Of a stretch of DNA of 64,000 nucleotides, positions 19,944-27,899 are shown in pieces. Within the stretch, counting starts at the first letter, position 1. The number at the start of each line of letters is the position of its first letter. This DNA is from Alphaproteobacteria bacterium (GTDB taxonomy: Bacteria > Pseudomonadota > Alphaproteobacteria > ATCC43930 > CGMCC-115725): the NCBI GenBank assembly GCA_021325525.1, contig JAJPHB010000067.1, forward strand, positions 1 to 64,000, given 5' to 3'. The position numbers and the translations under genes are program-made. The notes beneath the pieces are model-generated. The model saw nothing but the letters and a program-made list of their open reading frames with translations. It had not been told where the DNA came from and ran no database searches.

Positions 19944-20384
19944 ATGGATACCGCGACCGCCACGAAGACCGGTGCCGACCAGCCTATCGTGACCAAGGCG
20001 CGCATGCTGCACACCATGATCCGGGTGCGCGATTTCGAGAAGTCGATCGACTTCTATACCCGCCTTCTCGGCATGAAGCTGATGCGCAAGAACGATTATC
20101 CGGCGGGGCGCTATTCGCTGGCCTTCGTCGGCTACGGCGACGAGAAGGAACAAGCGGTCATCGAGCTGACCTACAATTGGGACCAGACCGAGCCCTATAC
20201 GATCGGCAGCGGCTTCGGCCATCTCGCGATCGGCGTCGCCGATATTTACGGCGTCTGCGAGAAGCTCGCAGCGGCCGGCGTCAAAATCCCGCGCCCTGCG
20301 GGGCCGGTGAAGCACGGCACGACGGTGATCGCCTTCATCGAGGACCCGGACGGCTACAAGATCGAGTTGATCGACCGGCTCTAG
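19944..20384 (+). CDS. gloA: Lactoylglutathione lyase (glyoxalase I)
   Basis: 146-residue two-module VOC protein. Metal ligands are recognisable as HTMIRV (His), VIELTYN (Glu), GFGHLAIGV (His) and [13 protein letters not shown] (Glu), the GloA set. It converts the methylglyoxal-glutathione adduct to lactoylglutathione. The ATG at 19944 has GGAGG 7 nt upstream; an in-frame ATG seven codons earlier is less likely. Only 13 nt follow lpxB, so gloA rides on the lipid A operon, an addition to the usual order, which in most relatives ends at lpxB before gltA. Confidence 0.93.
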   Translation: MDTATATKTGADQPIVTKARMLHTMIRVRDFEKSIDFYTRLLGMKLMRKNDYPAGRYSLAFVGYGDEKEQAVIELTYNWDQTEPYTIGSGFGHLAIGVADIYGVCEKLAAAGVKIPRPAGPVKHGTTVIAFIEDPDGYKIELIDRL

Positions 20385-20405
20385 TCTAGCCGCGGGGGCG
20401 GCGGG

Positions 20406-20621
20406 TCAGCGCAGGAGGCCCGCCCAGAACAGCCAGCCGATGGCGATGCCGCCGGTGGCGATGAGGACACGGCGCCGCAGCTTCAGCAGCAGCGGCGCCG
20501 CGTTGTCGTTCGCCGGCCCCGGCACGCGCAGCGCCGCCGGATGCACGAGCGACACCCCGTCGCAGCAAGCGCGCCGCAGCTCCGCCGCGGCGCCGGTGTT
20601 GCGTCGTCGCTCACTAGCCAC
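20406..20621 (-). CDS. Candidate small membrane protein downstream of gltA
   Basis: A 71-residue reading frame with a GTG start that overlaps the gltA stop. A polar N-terminal half is followed by [10 protein letters not shown] and one C-terminal hydrophobic helix ([22 protein letters not shown]). Third codon positions are almost all G or C, like neighbouring real genes, and the overlap would allow coupling to gltA. There is no recognised domain and no strong ribosome site, so the gene is plausible but unproven. An ATG 33 nt further upstream, inside gltA, is an alternative start. Confidence 0.4.
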   Translation of the reverse strand: MASERRRNTGAAAELRRACCDGVSLVHPAALRVPGPANDNAAPLLLKLRRRVLIATGGIAIGWLFWAGLLR

Positions 20622-21945
20622 GCTGCGCCACGGGCACGTAGTGACGCCGCGCATGACCGGTATAGAGCTGGCGCGGGCGCCCGATCTTCTGCATCGGGTC
20701 TTCGATCATCTCGTTCCATTGTGCGACCCAGCCGACCGTCCGCGCGATGGCGAAGAGGACGGTGAACATCGAGACCGGGAACCCCATGGCGCGCAGGATG
20801 ATGCCGGAATAGAAATCGACGTTTGGGTAGAGCTTGCGATCGACGAAATAGCGGTCCTCGAGCGCGATGCGCTCCAGCTCCATCGCGAGGTCGAGAAGCG
20901 GCTCGTCGCGGACGCCGAGCGTGTCGAGCACCTCGTGGCAGGATTTCCGCAGCACGGCGGCGCGCGGGTCGTAGTTCTTGTAGACGCGGTGGCCGAAGCC
21001 CATGAGCCGCGTATGGCCGTCCTTCTCCTTGACGCGCTTCAGAAACTCAGGAATTCGCTCCTTGGTGCCGATCTCGGTCAGCATCTTCAGGACCGCCTCG
21101 TTGGCGCCGCCATGGGCGGGGCCCCAGAGCGAGGCGATGCCGGCAGCGATGCAGGCGAAGGGATTGGCACCGGACGAGCCGGCGATGCGCACCGTCGAGG
21201 TGGACGCATTCTGCTCGTGATCGGCATGGAGGATGAAGATGCGGTCCATGGCGCGAGCGAGGACCGGGTTGACCTTATATTCCTCGCAGGGAACCGCAAA
21301 CATCATATGGAGGAAATTCTCGGCGTAGCTGAGCGAGTTCTTGGGATAAATGAAAGGCTGGCCGACGGAATATTTATAAGCCATCGCCGCGATCGTCGGC
21401 ATTTTGGCGATCATTCGGTAGGACGCGATGGTGCGCTGGCGCGGGTCGTGGATGTCCGTCGAATCGTGGTAGAAAGCAGAGAGCGCGCCGACCACGCCGC
21501 ACATCACCGCCATCGGATGCGCGTCGCGACGGAAGCCGCGGAAGAAGGCGCTCAGCTGCTCATGCACCATGGTGTGGTGCGTGATGTCCCAGACGAATTG
21601 CCTCATCTGGTCGGCATTCGGCAGCTCGCCATTCAAGAGCAGGTAGCAGACCTCCATGAAGTCGCTCTTCTCGGCGAGCTCCTCGATCGGATAGCCGCGA
21701 TAGAAGAGCTCGCCCTTGTCGCCGTCGATATAGGTGATCGCCGATTGGCAGCTCCCCGTCGAGGTATAGCCCGGGTCGAAGGTGAAAAATCCAGTATCGC
21801 TGTAGAGGCGGCGCACATCGATGACGCTGGGGCCGAGCGAGCCCGTCATCAGCGGCAGCTCCCAGGAGCGTCCGGTCTTGTTGTCGGTGAGCGTCACCGT
21901 CCCGGTGTTCGATCCTGCTTTGCCGGGTGTGGTTTTTGCGTCCAT
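20614..21945 (-). CDS. gltA: Citrate synthase, type II
   Basis: 443 residues, the hexameric NADH-sensitive Gram-negative type. Catalytic residues are in [10 protein letters not shown] (His), [14 protein letters not shown] (His and substrate Arg) and NVDFYSG (Asp). The N-terminal beta domain (about 1-60), with [19 protein letters not shown] following it, is present as in type II enzymes. The start at 21945 has AGGA 10 nt upstream; the frame is open 12 codons further. Condenses acetyl-CoA from the pdh operon in this window with oxaloacetate. Adjacent to gltX on the same strand, as usual in Alphaproteobacteria. Confidence 0.97.
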   Translation of the reverse strand: MDAKTTPGKAGSNTGTVTLTDNKTGRSWELPLMTGSLGPSVIDVRRLYSDTGFFTFDPGYTSTGSCQSAITYIDGDKGELFYRGYPIEELAEKSDFMEVCYLLLNGELPNADQMRQFVWDITHHTMVHEQLSAFFRGFRRDAHPMAVMCGVVGALSAFYHDSTDIHDPRQRTIASYRMIAKMPTIAAMAYKYSVGQPFIYPKNSLSYAENFLHMMFAVPCEEYKVNPVLARAMDRIFILHADHEQNASTSTVRIAGSSGANPFACIAAGIASLWGPAHGGANEAVLKMLTEIGTKERIPEFLKRVKEKDGHTRLMGFGHRVYKNYDPRAAVLRKSCHEVLDTLGVRDEPLLDLAMELERIALEDRYFVDRKLYPNVDFYSGIILRAMGFPVSMFTVLFAIARTVGWVAQWNEMIEDPMQKIGRPRQLYTGHARRHYVPVAQRG

Positions 21946-22045
21946 CGGCTGCCGTCCTGAAGGGGTTTCGCTGCGCTGCAAAATGGCGCGCCCAGAGCAT
22001 AGGACTCTGTTGCTTAATTATCAAATAAGCGGCGAAGGCAGGGGA

Positions 22046-23449
22046 TCAATTCGCCATGGCGGCGGCGTCCTCGAGCCGCGCGATTGTCTCCTCCCGGCCG
22101 AGCACGGTCATGATCTCGAAGATGGGCGGCGACACCGTCGAGCCGGTCAGAGCGGCGCGGAGCGGCTGCGCGACGGCGCCGAGGGTGAGGCCGCGCTCCT
22201 CGGCGAAGCCACGCAGGCGGCTCTCGAGCGCCGCCGCCGACCACTGGGTCCCGACAAGCTCGGCGGCGAGGGCGCGCAGCGTCGCGCCCGCCCCGGCGAT
22301 AGCGCGCTCCGCCTTCTCGTCGAGCGCGATTGGCCGCACCGCAACATAAAAGCGCGCGCTCTGCGCCAGCTGGACGAGGGTCTTGGCGCGCGGCTTCAGC
22401 CCGGCCATGCCGGCCTGCAGCCGGGCGCGCGCCGCCCCGTCCAGACTCCGCCCCAGGAGATGCTCGATCCGCGGCGCCACCAGCTCGACGAGCCGCTCAT
22501 CGGAGGTCGAGCGGATATAGTGGCCGTTGAGGCTGTCCAGCTTGGCGAAATCGAAGCGCGCGGCGGCGCGGCCGACGCCGTCGATGTCGAACCAGGCGAT
22601 CGCCTGCTCGGTCGAGATGATCTCGTCATCGCCATGGCTCCAGCCCAGGCGCAGGAGATAATTGCGGAGCGTCTCCGGCAGATAGCCCATCTCGCGATAG
22701 GCTTCGACGCCGAGCGCGCCGTGGCGCTTCGAGAGCTTCGTCCCGTCGGGGCCATGGATGAGCGGCACATGGGCGAATTCCGGCACCGGCCAGTCGAGGG
22801 CGCGGTAGATCTGCGTCTGGCGGAAGGCGTTCGTCAGATGGTCGTCGCCGCGGATGACATGGGTGATCTCCATGTCGTGATCGTCGACGACGACGGAGAG
22901 GTTGTAGGTCGGCGTTCCGTCGGCGCGCAGGATGACGAGGTCGTCGAGCTGGGCGTTGGCGACGCTGACCTCGCCCTGGACATGGTCGCGGATGACCGTC
23001 TCGCCGGTCTGCGGCGCCTTGAGGCGGATGACGGGCTCGACTCCGGGCGGCGCCTCGCGGGGATCGCGATCGCGCCAGATGCCTTCATAGCGGATCGACC
23101 GCCCCTCGGCGCGCTGCCGCTCGCGCATCGCCGCGAGCTCGGCCGGGGTGCAATAGCAGTAATAGGCGCGGCCGGCGGCGAGCAGCCGGCGCGCCGCCTC
23201 GGCGTGCCGCTCGATCCGCTGCGACTGCATCACCGGCGCCCCGTCCCAATCGAGGCCGAGCCAGGAGAGCCCGCCCAGAATGGCCTCGACCGCCGCCTGC
23301 GTCGAGCGCGCCCGGTCCGTATCCTCGATGCGCAGGCGGAACGTGCCGCCGTGATGGCGGGCATAGAGCCAGTTGAAGAGCGCGGTGCGGGCGCCGCCGA
23401 TATGGAGGAAGCCGGTCGGCGAGGGGGCGAAGCGGACGGTGACGGGCAT
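22046..23449 (-). CDS. gltX: Glutamyl-tRNA synthetase
   Basis: Class I synthetase, 467 residues. The ATP site motifs are FLHIGGAR (HIGH type) and KLSKRHG (KMSKS type), with the RIEDTDRAR segment typical of GluRS. Many Alphaproteobacteria have two GltX copies, one of them charging tRNA-Gln for later amidation; which copy this is cannot be told here. The start at 23449 is the ATG in front of [12 protein letters not shown]; upstream in-frame sequence lacks homology. Gap to gltA is 100 nt. Confidence 0.96.
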   Translation of the reverse strand: MPVTVRFAPSPTGFLHIGGARTALFNWLYARHHGGTFRLRIEDTDRARSTQAAVEAILGGLSWLGLDWDGAPVMQSQRIERHAEAARRLLAAGRAYYCYCTPAELAAMRERQRAEGRSIRYEGIWRDRDPREAPPGVEPVIRLKAPQTGETVIRDHVQGEVSVANAQLDDLVILRADGTPTYNLSVVVDDHDMEITHVIRGDDHLTNAFRQTQIYRALDWPVPEFAHVPLIHGPDGTKLSKRHGALGVEAYREMGYLPETLRNYLLRLGWSHGDDEIISTEQAIAWFDIDGVGRAAARFDFAKLDSLNGHYIRSTSDERLVELVAPRIEHLLGRSLDGAARARLQAGMAGLKPRAKTLVQLAQSARFYVAVRPIALDEKAERAIAGAGATLRALAAELVGTQWSAAALESRLRGFAEERGLTLGAVAQPLRAALTGSTVSPPIFEIMTVLGREETIARLEDAAAMAN

Positions 23450-23753
23450 GCGGGAGCCGGTTTCTGGGAGGGTTCCTCGGGGCGGCGGCGTCGGGCGCTC
23501 TTTACCATAACGCCGGAGCGGCGTCATGGGAGCGGCGCGAGGTGCAATTGCGGTGGCGCAACCGCAAAGCCGCTGCCACTGAGGCGCGTTCCGGTGGCGC
23601 AAGCCGAGGGTTTCTTCTGCTTGCCCTTCGGCGCATCCGATCTAGGTCAGTTCCGTCATCGGGCGACTCTCGCAGATGACGGAGAGTTCGGCTTGCTCGC
23701 CATTGGGGGTCGGCATTTCTCTCGCCCGAAAACCATTCTGAGCAGACCGGTTT
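23450..23753. other. Intergenic region with one hairpin, between gltX and a small gene
   Basis: About 300 nt without a convincing gene. It contains an inverted repeat with perfect 9-nt arms TCCGTCATC (23652-23660) and GATGACGGA (23675-23683) around a 14-nt loop, about 70 nt upstream of the small ORF at 23754. The promoter of gltX must lie in the first part. Nothing else is recognisable. Confidence 0.5.
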
Positions 23754-23927
23754 ATGACGACATCCACAGATGACGCGGCGCGTTGGCGTCGCCGCGCCGA
23801 ATACCTTCGAGCGCACGCCGAGAAGGTATCCGACTCGCGGACCAAGGACACTCTGAAGACCCTGGCCGAAAGCTGCGATCAATTGGCGCGGCAGGTTGAA
23901 GCGCGAACGCAGCCGATCCTGCGATGA
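23754..23927 (+). CDS. Small charged helical protein, unknown function
   Basis: 57 residues, starting MTTSTDDAARWRRRAEYLR and continuing as one or two amphipathic helices to the C-terminus. The layout WRxRAEYLRxxAEKVSDxxTKDTLKTLAESCDQLA matches a very common family of tiny rhizobial and methylobacterial proteins that has no known function (pattern remembered, not searched). It was missed by length-based ORF calling. The ribosome site is weak (GAGC about 10 nt upstream). It is first gene of accessory block A. Confidence 0.6.
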   Translation: MTTSTDDAARWRRRAEYLRAHAEKVSDSRTKDTLKTLAESCDQLARQVEARTQPILR

Positions 23928-24033
23928 TCACGCCGCGCGAGCGAAGGTGTTCGGAAAGGAAAACAGAAAGGAAAACGAGGTCAGGAAGGGAAAAAGAAGT
24001 CAGCGTCTATTTTATTCGTGACCAAGAATGGCA

Positions 24034-24068
24034 CCGTCATGGCGAGCGCCGCGACGCCATCCAAACTC
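24034..24068. repeat. Degenerate copy of a dispersed intergenic repeat
   Basis: The segment CCGTCATGGCGAGCGCCGCG (24034-24053) and the following GACGCCATCCAAACTC resemble the complement of the longer element at 36811-36895, which reads GTCATCGCGAGGAGCGAAAG then CGACGTGGCGATCCAGGAGTT. Elements of this type are scattered between genes in many Alphaproteobacteria. Only one arm is recognisable here. It lies 100 nt upstream of the GntR gene. Confidence 0.45.
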
Positions 24069-24169
24069 CCGAGCGCGCCGCAAGAGGAGCGATTGCCGTT
24101 GCCGCGAAGTGTTGTGGGACCGGTAGAGCCGCATAGAATGGAAGCACCTCTTCTTGGACGGAAAGCGCG

Positions 24170-24838
24170 ATGGATCGTTTCGCCGGAATCGCCGCGATCG
24201 GCGTACCGAAGCCGGAGACAATGGCCGATCGCGTCGCGAACGTGCTCCGCGAGGCGATCGCCAAAGGGACGCTGAGACCCGGAACCGTCCTCCGGCAAGA
24301 CGAGCTCGCCGCCCGGTTTCGTTTCAGCCGGATGCCGATTCGCGATGCCCTGCGTCAGCTGGAAGCCGAGGGGATCGTCTCGATTCACCCGACGAGGGGC
24401 GCCTTTGTCGCCGAGATGGATCGCGCCGAGATCCGCGACATCTATGCCGTCCGTGAATTGCTGGAATCGGAAGCCTTGCGCCTTTCGGTGCCCAAGCTGG
24501 ACAAGGAGCGGCTGGCCGAGGCCAAATCCATTCTCGAGCGCCTCGACCTCGAAGCCGACATCGGTCGCTGGGGGGCATTGAACAGGGCGTTCCACTTGTC
24601 GCTCTATGGGGCATGCGGAAACAACCGCCTGCTCGCGCTCATCGAGGCCCAGCACAAGACGGCCGACCGATACGTCCGTGTCATCTTGTCCAATCTCGAC
24701 TATCGCGCGCGATCGCAGGCGGAGCACAGGGAGATGCTCGACCGCTGCGCCGCCGGCGATGCCAAAGGAGCTGTGACGTCCTTGCGGAAGCACCTCCGGG
24801 ACGCAAGCCGGGCGCTCGTCCGTTCCACCATGAAATAA
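24170..24838 (+). CDS. GntR-family transcriptional regulator, FCD (FadR) subfamily
   Basis: 222 residues. An N-terminal winged helix (about 18-82) with GTLRPGTVLRQDELAARF and SRMPIRDALRQLEAEGIV matches the GntR consensus. The C-terminal all-helical FCD ligand domain (about 90-215) holds the metal/ligand-type residues in FHLSLYGACGN and EHREML. Such regulators usually bind carboxylate ligands and repress neighbours. A FAD oxidoreductase gene follows in the same direction 176 nt later, with a GTATAC-rich palindrome in front of it, so this regulator probably controls that gene. Its own start at 24170 lacks a strong ribosome site. Confidence 0.9.
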   Translation: MDRFAGIAAIGVPKPETMADRVANVLREAIAKGTLRPGTVLRQDELAARFRFSRMPIRDALRQLEAEGIVSIHPTRGAFVAEMDRAEIRDIYAVRELLESEALRLSVPKLDKERLAEAKSILERLDLEADIGRWGALNRAFHLSLYGACGNNRLLALIEAQHKTADRYVRVILSNLDYRARSQAEHREMLDRCAAGDAKGAVTSLRKHLRDASRALVRSTMK

Positions 24839-24979
24839 TTGCCCGTTCCATCCCGGATCCCCATCGAATACGAGAGTCCGCCGAGAGCATTCTTCGGCGC
24901 CGCCCGAGACTGCCCGCGGTGCCTCCGATCGGCCGTTCGATAGAGACAGGGGAGGCAAGGTCTCTTGCGCCGACTGGCA

Positions 24980-25003
24980 TTCTCGTATACGCGTATACGA
25001 GAA
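24980..25003. promoter_or_regulatory. 24-nt perfect palindrome, probable GntR operator
   Basis: The half-site TTCTCGTATACG is followed directly by its exact reverse complement, giving a perfect 24-nt palindrome with no spacer. It contains two GTATAC cores 2 nt apart. Operators of FCD-type GntR regulators often have a GTATAC-like centre. It ends at the ribosome site (AAGGAG, 25002-25007) of the oxidoreductase gene at 25015. A bound repressor would block initiation, and an RNA hairpin here would hide the ribosome site. A degenerate half-site (ATACGAGA) occurs at 24869-24876. Confidence 0.7.
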
Positions 25004-25014
25004 GGAGATCGGAG

Positions 25015-26229
25015 ATGGCGCGGATCAGCACTCAAGGGCCCATCGACGCCGTTGTCATCGGCGCTGGTATTGCCGGGTGCACCCTCGCCTATGAGCTGAC
25101 GCGGCATCGCTGTCGGGTCACCGTCCTGGAGCAGAGCTTCGTTGCGGCCGAGTCCTCGGGGCGAAATACCGGGACGCTTCTCAGCGGCCCGCAACCGGAG
25201 GTCGTCGAGCTCCTCGACGGCTCTGTCGAGGTCTATAGAGAGCTGGCGGACGGGCCCGTGCCCTTCGAGTTTGCCAAGATCGGCCACCTTCTGATTTCGG
25301 AGGACGAACAAAGTTTCGCGGCGGCGGCCGCCGTCGCCGAACGCTACAGGTCGGCGGGCGTCGGGATGGAAAAGGTTCTCGGCGCAGAGCTTACTCGCGA
25401 ATATCCGCGGCTCAAATTCAAGGTCTCCGGGGGCTATTTCGTCGAGCGCGCCTGGACGCTCGAACCGCTGGGGGCGACACATTCCTTTGCTCATGCCGCG
25501 CGCGAGGCCGGCGCCGTCATCCGGACCGGCCTGCGCGTCGCCCAGGTTTTTTCACGGAACGGCAAGGTCCAAGGTGTCCTGACCGATCAGGGAATCATTC
25601 CCGCGGATATGGTTTTCCTCGCCAATGGGCTCTGGATTTCGGACTTGCTGCGCCGGACCGTCGGCGACGGACCGCTCCCCGGCCTGCCGCTGACGGCGGG
25701 CCGCGGCTGGCTCATTCAGCTGGGCAAACTGGATTTCAGAATTCCATGGATCATCGAGGAGCTGACTTGGCCGGATCAGGAGGAATTGGGACGGCGCATG
25801 TCGCTCGATGGGCTGAGGGACGTCGCGGAGTTGCGGGATGACCGCATCGGCGTCGAAGCTATTTGCATGAACCCGATGCTGGGCGGCGATTTGCGCCTCG
25901 GCGCGACGGTTCAGCCCGCCTTTCGCGATCTTTTGCGCAATACGGAGGTCGCCAGCCGAATCGCCGCGCGGACGCTTCGCATGATCGCCGGCCTCGACGC
26001 AACGACGGTCAAGAATGTTTATCCTGGGAATCGGCCGATGCTGTCGGACGGGCTGCCCGTCGCCGGCCGCACAGCAATCGAAGGATTGTTTCTGCACGGC
26101 GGCATGGGCTCGATCGGCATGCATGCGGCGCCCGCGACCGCGCGATGGCTCGTCGATGCGGTCCTCTCCGGCGATGGCAACCCTCGCCAGAAATGGTTGG
26201 TACCGCAACGCTTTCCTGGATGGGACTGA
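25015..26229 (+). CDS. FAD-dependent amine/D-amino-acid oxidoreductase (DAO family)
   Basis: 404 residues. The N-terminal Rossmann FAD site reads VVIGAGIAGCTLAYEL with the ribose-binding Glu in VTVLEQ. The C-terminal FAD segment is GLFLHGGMGSIGMHAAPATAR, and PGNRPMLSDGLPVAGRT before it is typical of DadA/glycine-oxidase relatives. It probably oxidises a D-amino acid or secondary amine to an imine; substrate unknown. The ATG at 25015 has GGAG and AAGGAG upstream; the longer open frame is not conserved. It is controlled most likely by the GntR gene upstream through the palindrome at 24980-25003. It is distinct from the SoxB-like gene at the window start. Confidence 0.88.
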   Translation: MARISTQGPIDAVVIGAGIAGCTLAYELTRHRCRVTVLEQSFVAAESSGRNTGTLLSGPQPEVVELLDGSVEVYRELADGPVPFEFAKIGHLLISEDEQSFAAAAAVAERYRSAGVGMEKVLGAELTREYPRLKFKVSGGYFVERAWTLEPLGATHSFAHAAREAGAVIRTGLRVAQVFSRNGKVQGVLTDQGIIPADMVFLANGLWISDLLRRTVGDGPLPGLPLTAGRGWLIQLGKLDFRIPWIIEELTWPDQEELGRRMSLDGLRDVAELRDDRIGVEAICMNPMLGGDLRLGATVQPAFRDLLRNTEVASRIAARTLRMIAGLDATTVKNVYPGNRPMLSDGLPVAGRTAIEGLFLHGGMGSIGMHAAPATARWLVDAVLSGDGNPRQKWLVPQRFPGWD

Positions 26230-26463
26230 CGTCAGGCACCGCTCCGGAATTGTCGCGTCCAAGTCGAGGTAGAGCTCGACGCCGCGCCGGAAATGCCCCA
26301 CCCCACCCGGCCTTTCCACCCCAAAAAGGGGCGGAGAGGTGGCCGCCTGAGTTGCCGAAACTGGGTATTCGTTTTGATTGCGGATCGACTGGTCGTCGCA
26401 GGCGAGGTGACCTACAGTCGGCGAGTGGCACCGAGGCGGGCGCCACGAGGGGGAGGGGAGCGC
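26230..26463. other. Intergenic region without a gene
   Basis: 234 nt. It holds a C-rich and G-rich stretch with the short hairpin CCCCAAAAAGGGG (26320-26332), related in base pattern to the CCTCTCC/GGAGAGG repeats elsewhere in the window. A strong ribosome site (GGGGGAGGGG) stands at the end for the next gene. No convincing reading frame is seen. Confidence 0.5.
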
Positions 26464-26910
26464 ATGCGGATTTTCGAGAAGCCCGTCGAAACATTTGCCT
26501 TGCGGGGCGCCGTGCTCCTCGCGGCCTGGATCGGATTGGGATGTGTTCCCGGCGATGCCCAGACGATGCCGGCCGGAAAGGCGACGGCGAAGCTCGAGAA
26601 GCCGGTGGTGCTCGCGGTGTCGGGCGGAACCTGCGAGGATGACGGGAAGGGCAGCATCGGCGCCAATTTCGGCAATGCGCTTGCCTTCAATATCGGCCCC
26701 GCCACCGTCGGCATGCCGGAGATGAGCAAGGCGCCCTATACGGGGCCGGGTACCTACCGCAAGGTCATCATCAGCGGCTATCCCGACAAGAAGACCGTCT
26801 TCCTCGGCCTCGGCACCGTCGTCGTCAACGCCGACCGCCGGACCGGCACCTTCGCGACCGATGACGGCAAGGCCGCGGGATCATGGGATTGCGGCGCGCC
26901 GCTCCCATGA
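26464..26910 (+). CDS. Small exported protein of unknown function
   Basis: 148 residues. A hydrophobic N-terminal segment (residues 13-28) ends in GCVPGDAQT, consistent with export by signal peptidase I; Cys27 does not sit in a canonical lipobox, so lipidation is doubtful. The mature part has two cysteines (57 and 143), which could form a disulfide closing a beta-rich domain with GTYRKVIISGY and TVVVNADRRTGTF strands. No family is recognised. The start has an excellent GGGGAGGGGAG ribosome site. It is transcribed toward the membrane protein gene 140 nt downstream. Confidence 0.7.
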   Translation: MRIFEKPVETFALRGAVLLAAWIGLGCVPGDAQTMPAGKATAKLEKPVVLAVSGGTCEDDGKGSIGANFGNALAFNIGPATVGMPEMSKAPYTGPGTYRKVIISGYPDKKTVFLGLGTVVVNADRRTGTFATDDGKAAGSWDCGAPLP

Positions 26911-27049
26911 GCGGCTGATCGAATTGCCCCGAGAAGGTCACGCGACGCTCTGTTGACTTCCGGTTGAGCAAGAGGGATTCCATTCTCGGCGTCGTGGCGC
27001 CGCCGAGGCGGTTGCCGCTGCGCGCCATGGACTCTTCGCGAGGGCCGAG

Positions 27050-27880
27050 ATGCGCAAGCCCTTCCCGTTCGCTGGCGCCGTCGCCGCCATGATCCTGCGC
27101 GCCGCGGCCGCCTGCGCGCAGGGCGGCGCGGAAAGCCCGCCCCCGGCCATAAGCCCCGCGCCCTTGGCGGGCGCGGTCGTCGCGGTCCTGCTCGCCTTTG
27201 CCCTGGTCTGGATCGCGGCGCGCCGCTCGACGCTTCTTAAGGACAATCTGCTGCCGCAGATCGAGCCGCGGCGGCAGCCCTACAGCCTCGGGCGCTGGCA
27301 GATGGCGTTCTGGTTCACGCTCGTCTTCGCGGGTTTCGTTGCGATCTGGATCGCCACCGGCCAGTACAACGGCGTCGTCACCTCGCAGGAATTGTGGCTG
27401 ATGGGAATCTCCGCCGCCTCCGGCGTCTCGGCCATCGCCGTCGACGTCGTCAAGGACTCGCCCGCCGACGCGGCCAATCGCGGGCTCAAAGCCTTGGGCC
27501 TCGACACTTATGCGGATGTCGAGCGGGTGAGGGAGGAGATCCGGCAGCGCGAGAGGGAGCTCGCCGCGCAGCCCGCGCCCGAGAGCGCGCAGCGCCTCGC
27601 TCTCGAAATCCGCGACCGGCACTTGCTCCTCGCCGCCTATGAGAACGCGATCCGCCCCTTCGTCTCCGAAGGCTGGCTCAAGGACGTGACGACCGATCTC
27701 AACGGCGCGGCGCTGCACCGCGTGCAGAGCCTCGCTTGGACCTTGCTCCTCGGCATCGTCTTCGTCGTCGGCGTCATCACCCGGCACGCCATGCCGCAAT
27801 TCGACGCCTCCTTGCTGATCCTCCTCGGCATCAGCAATGCCGGCTATGTCGGCTTCAAATATCCCGAGCCGCAGCAATGA
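27050..27880 (+). CDS. Five-helix membrane protein with internal duplication, unknown function
   Basis: 276 residues. A signal-peptide-like start (1-23) and transmembrane helices at about 39-57, 85-103, 114-133, 228-246 and 251-269. Between helices 3 and 4 is a charged amphipathic stretch (about 155-205) likely to form a coiled coil. Helix pair 2/3 and pair 4/5 resemble each other: RWQMAFWFTLVFAGFVAIWI plus LWLMGIS against RVQSLAWTLLLGIVFVVGVI plus LLILLGIS. The C-terminal GYVGFKYPEP resembles an uncharacterised membrane family remembered from many bacteria. The gene overlaps or nearly abuts the phosphoesterase gene downstream. Confidence 0.78.
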   Translation: MRKPFPFAGAVAAMILRAAAACAQGGAESPPPAISPAPLAGAVVAVLLAFALVWIAARRSTLLKDNLLPQIEPRRQPYSLGRWQMAFWFTLVFAGFVAIWIATGQYNGVVTSQELWLMGISAASGVSAIAVDVVKDSPADAANRGLKALGLDTYADVERVREEIRQRERELAAQPAPESAQRLALEIRDRHLLLAAYENAIRPFVSEGWLKDVTTDLNGAALHRVQSLAWTLLLGIVFVVGVITRHAMPQFDASLLILLGISNAGYVGFKYPEPQQ

Positions 27881-27899
27881 CGGCGCGGCCGAGGCCCGC

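Noticed and set aside
20440-23773. Two long plus-strand open frames opposite gltA and gltX
   Set aside because: Both are mirror frames of clear enzymes and have no conserved motif.
26464-26560. Lipoprotein signal in the small exported protein
   Set aside because: The residues before Cys27 read IGLG, without the usual Leu/Ala spacing of a lipobox.
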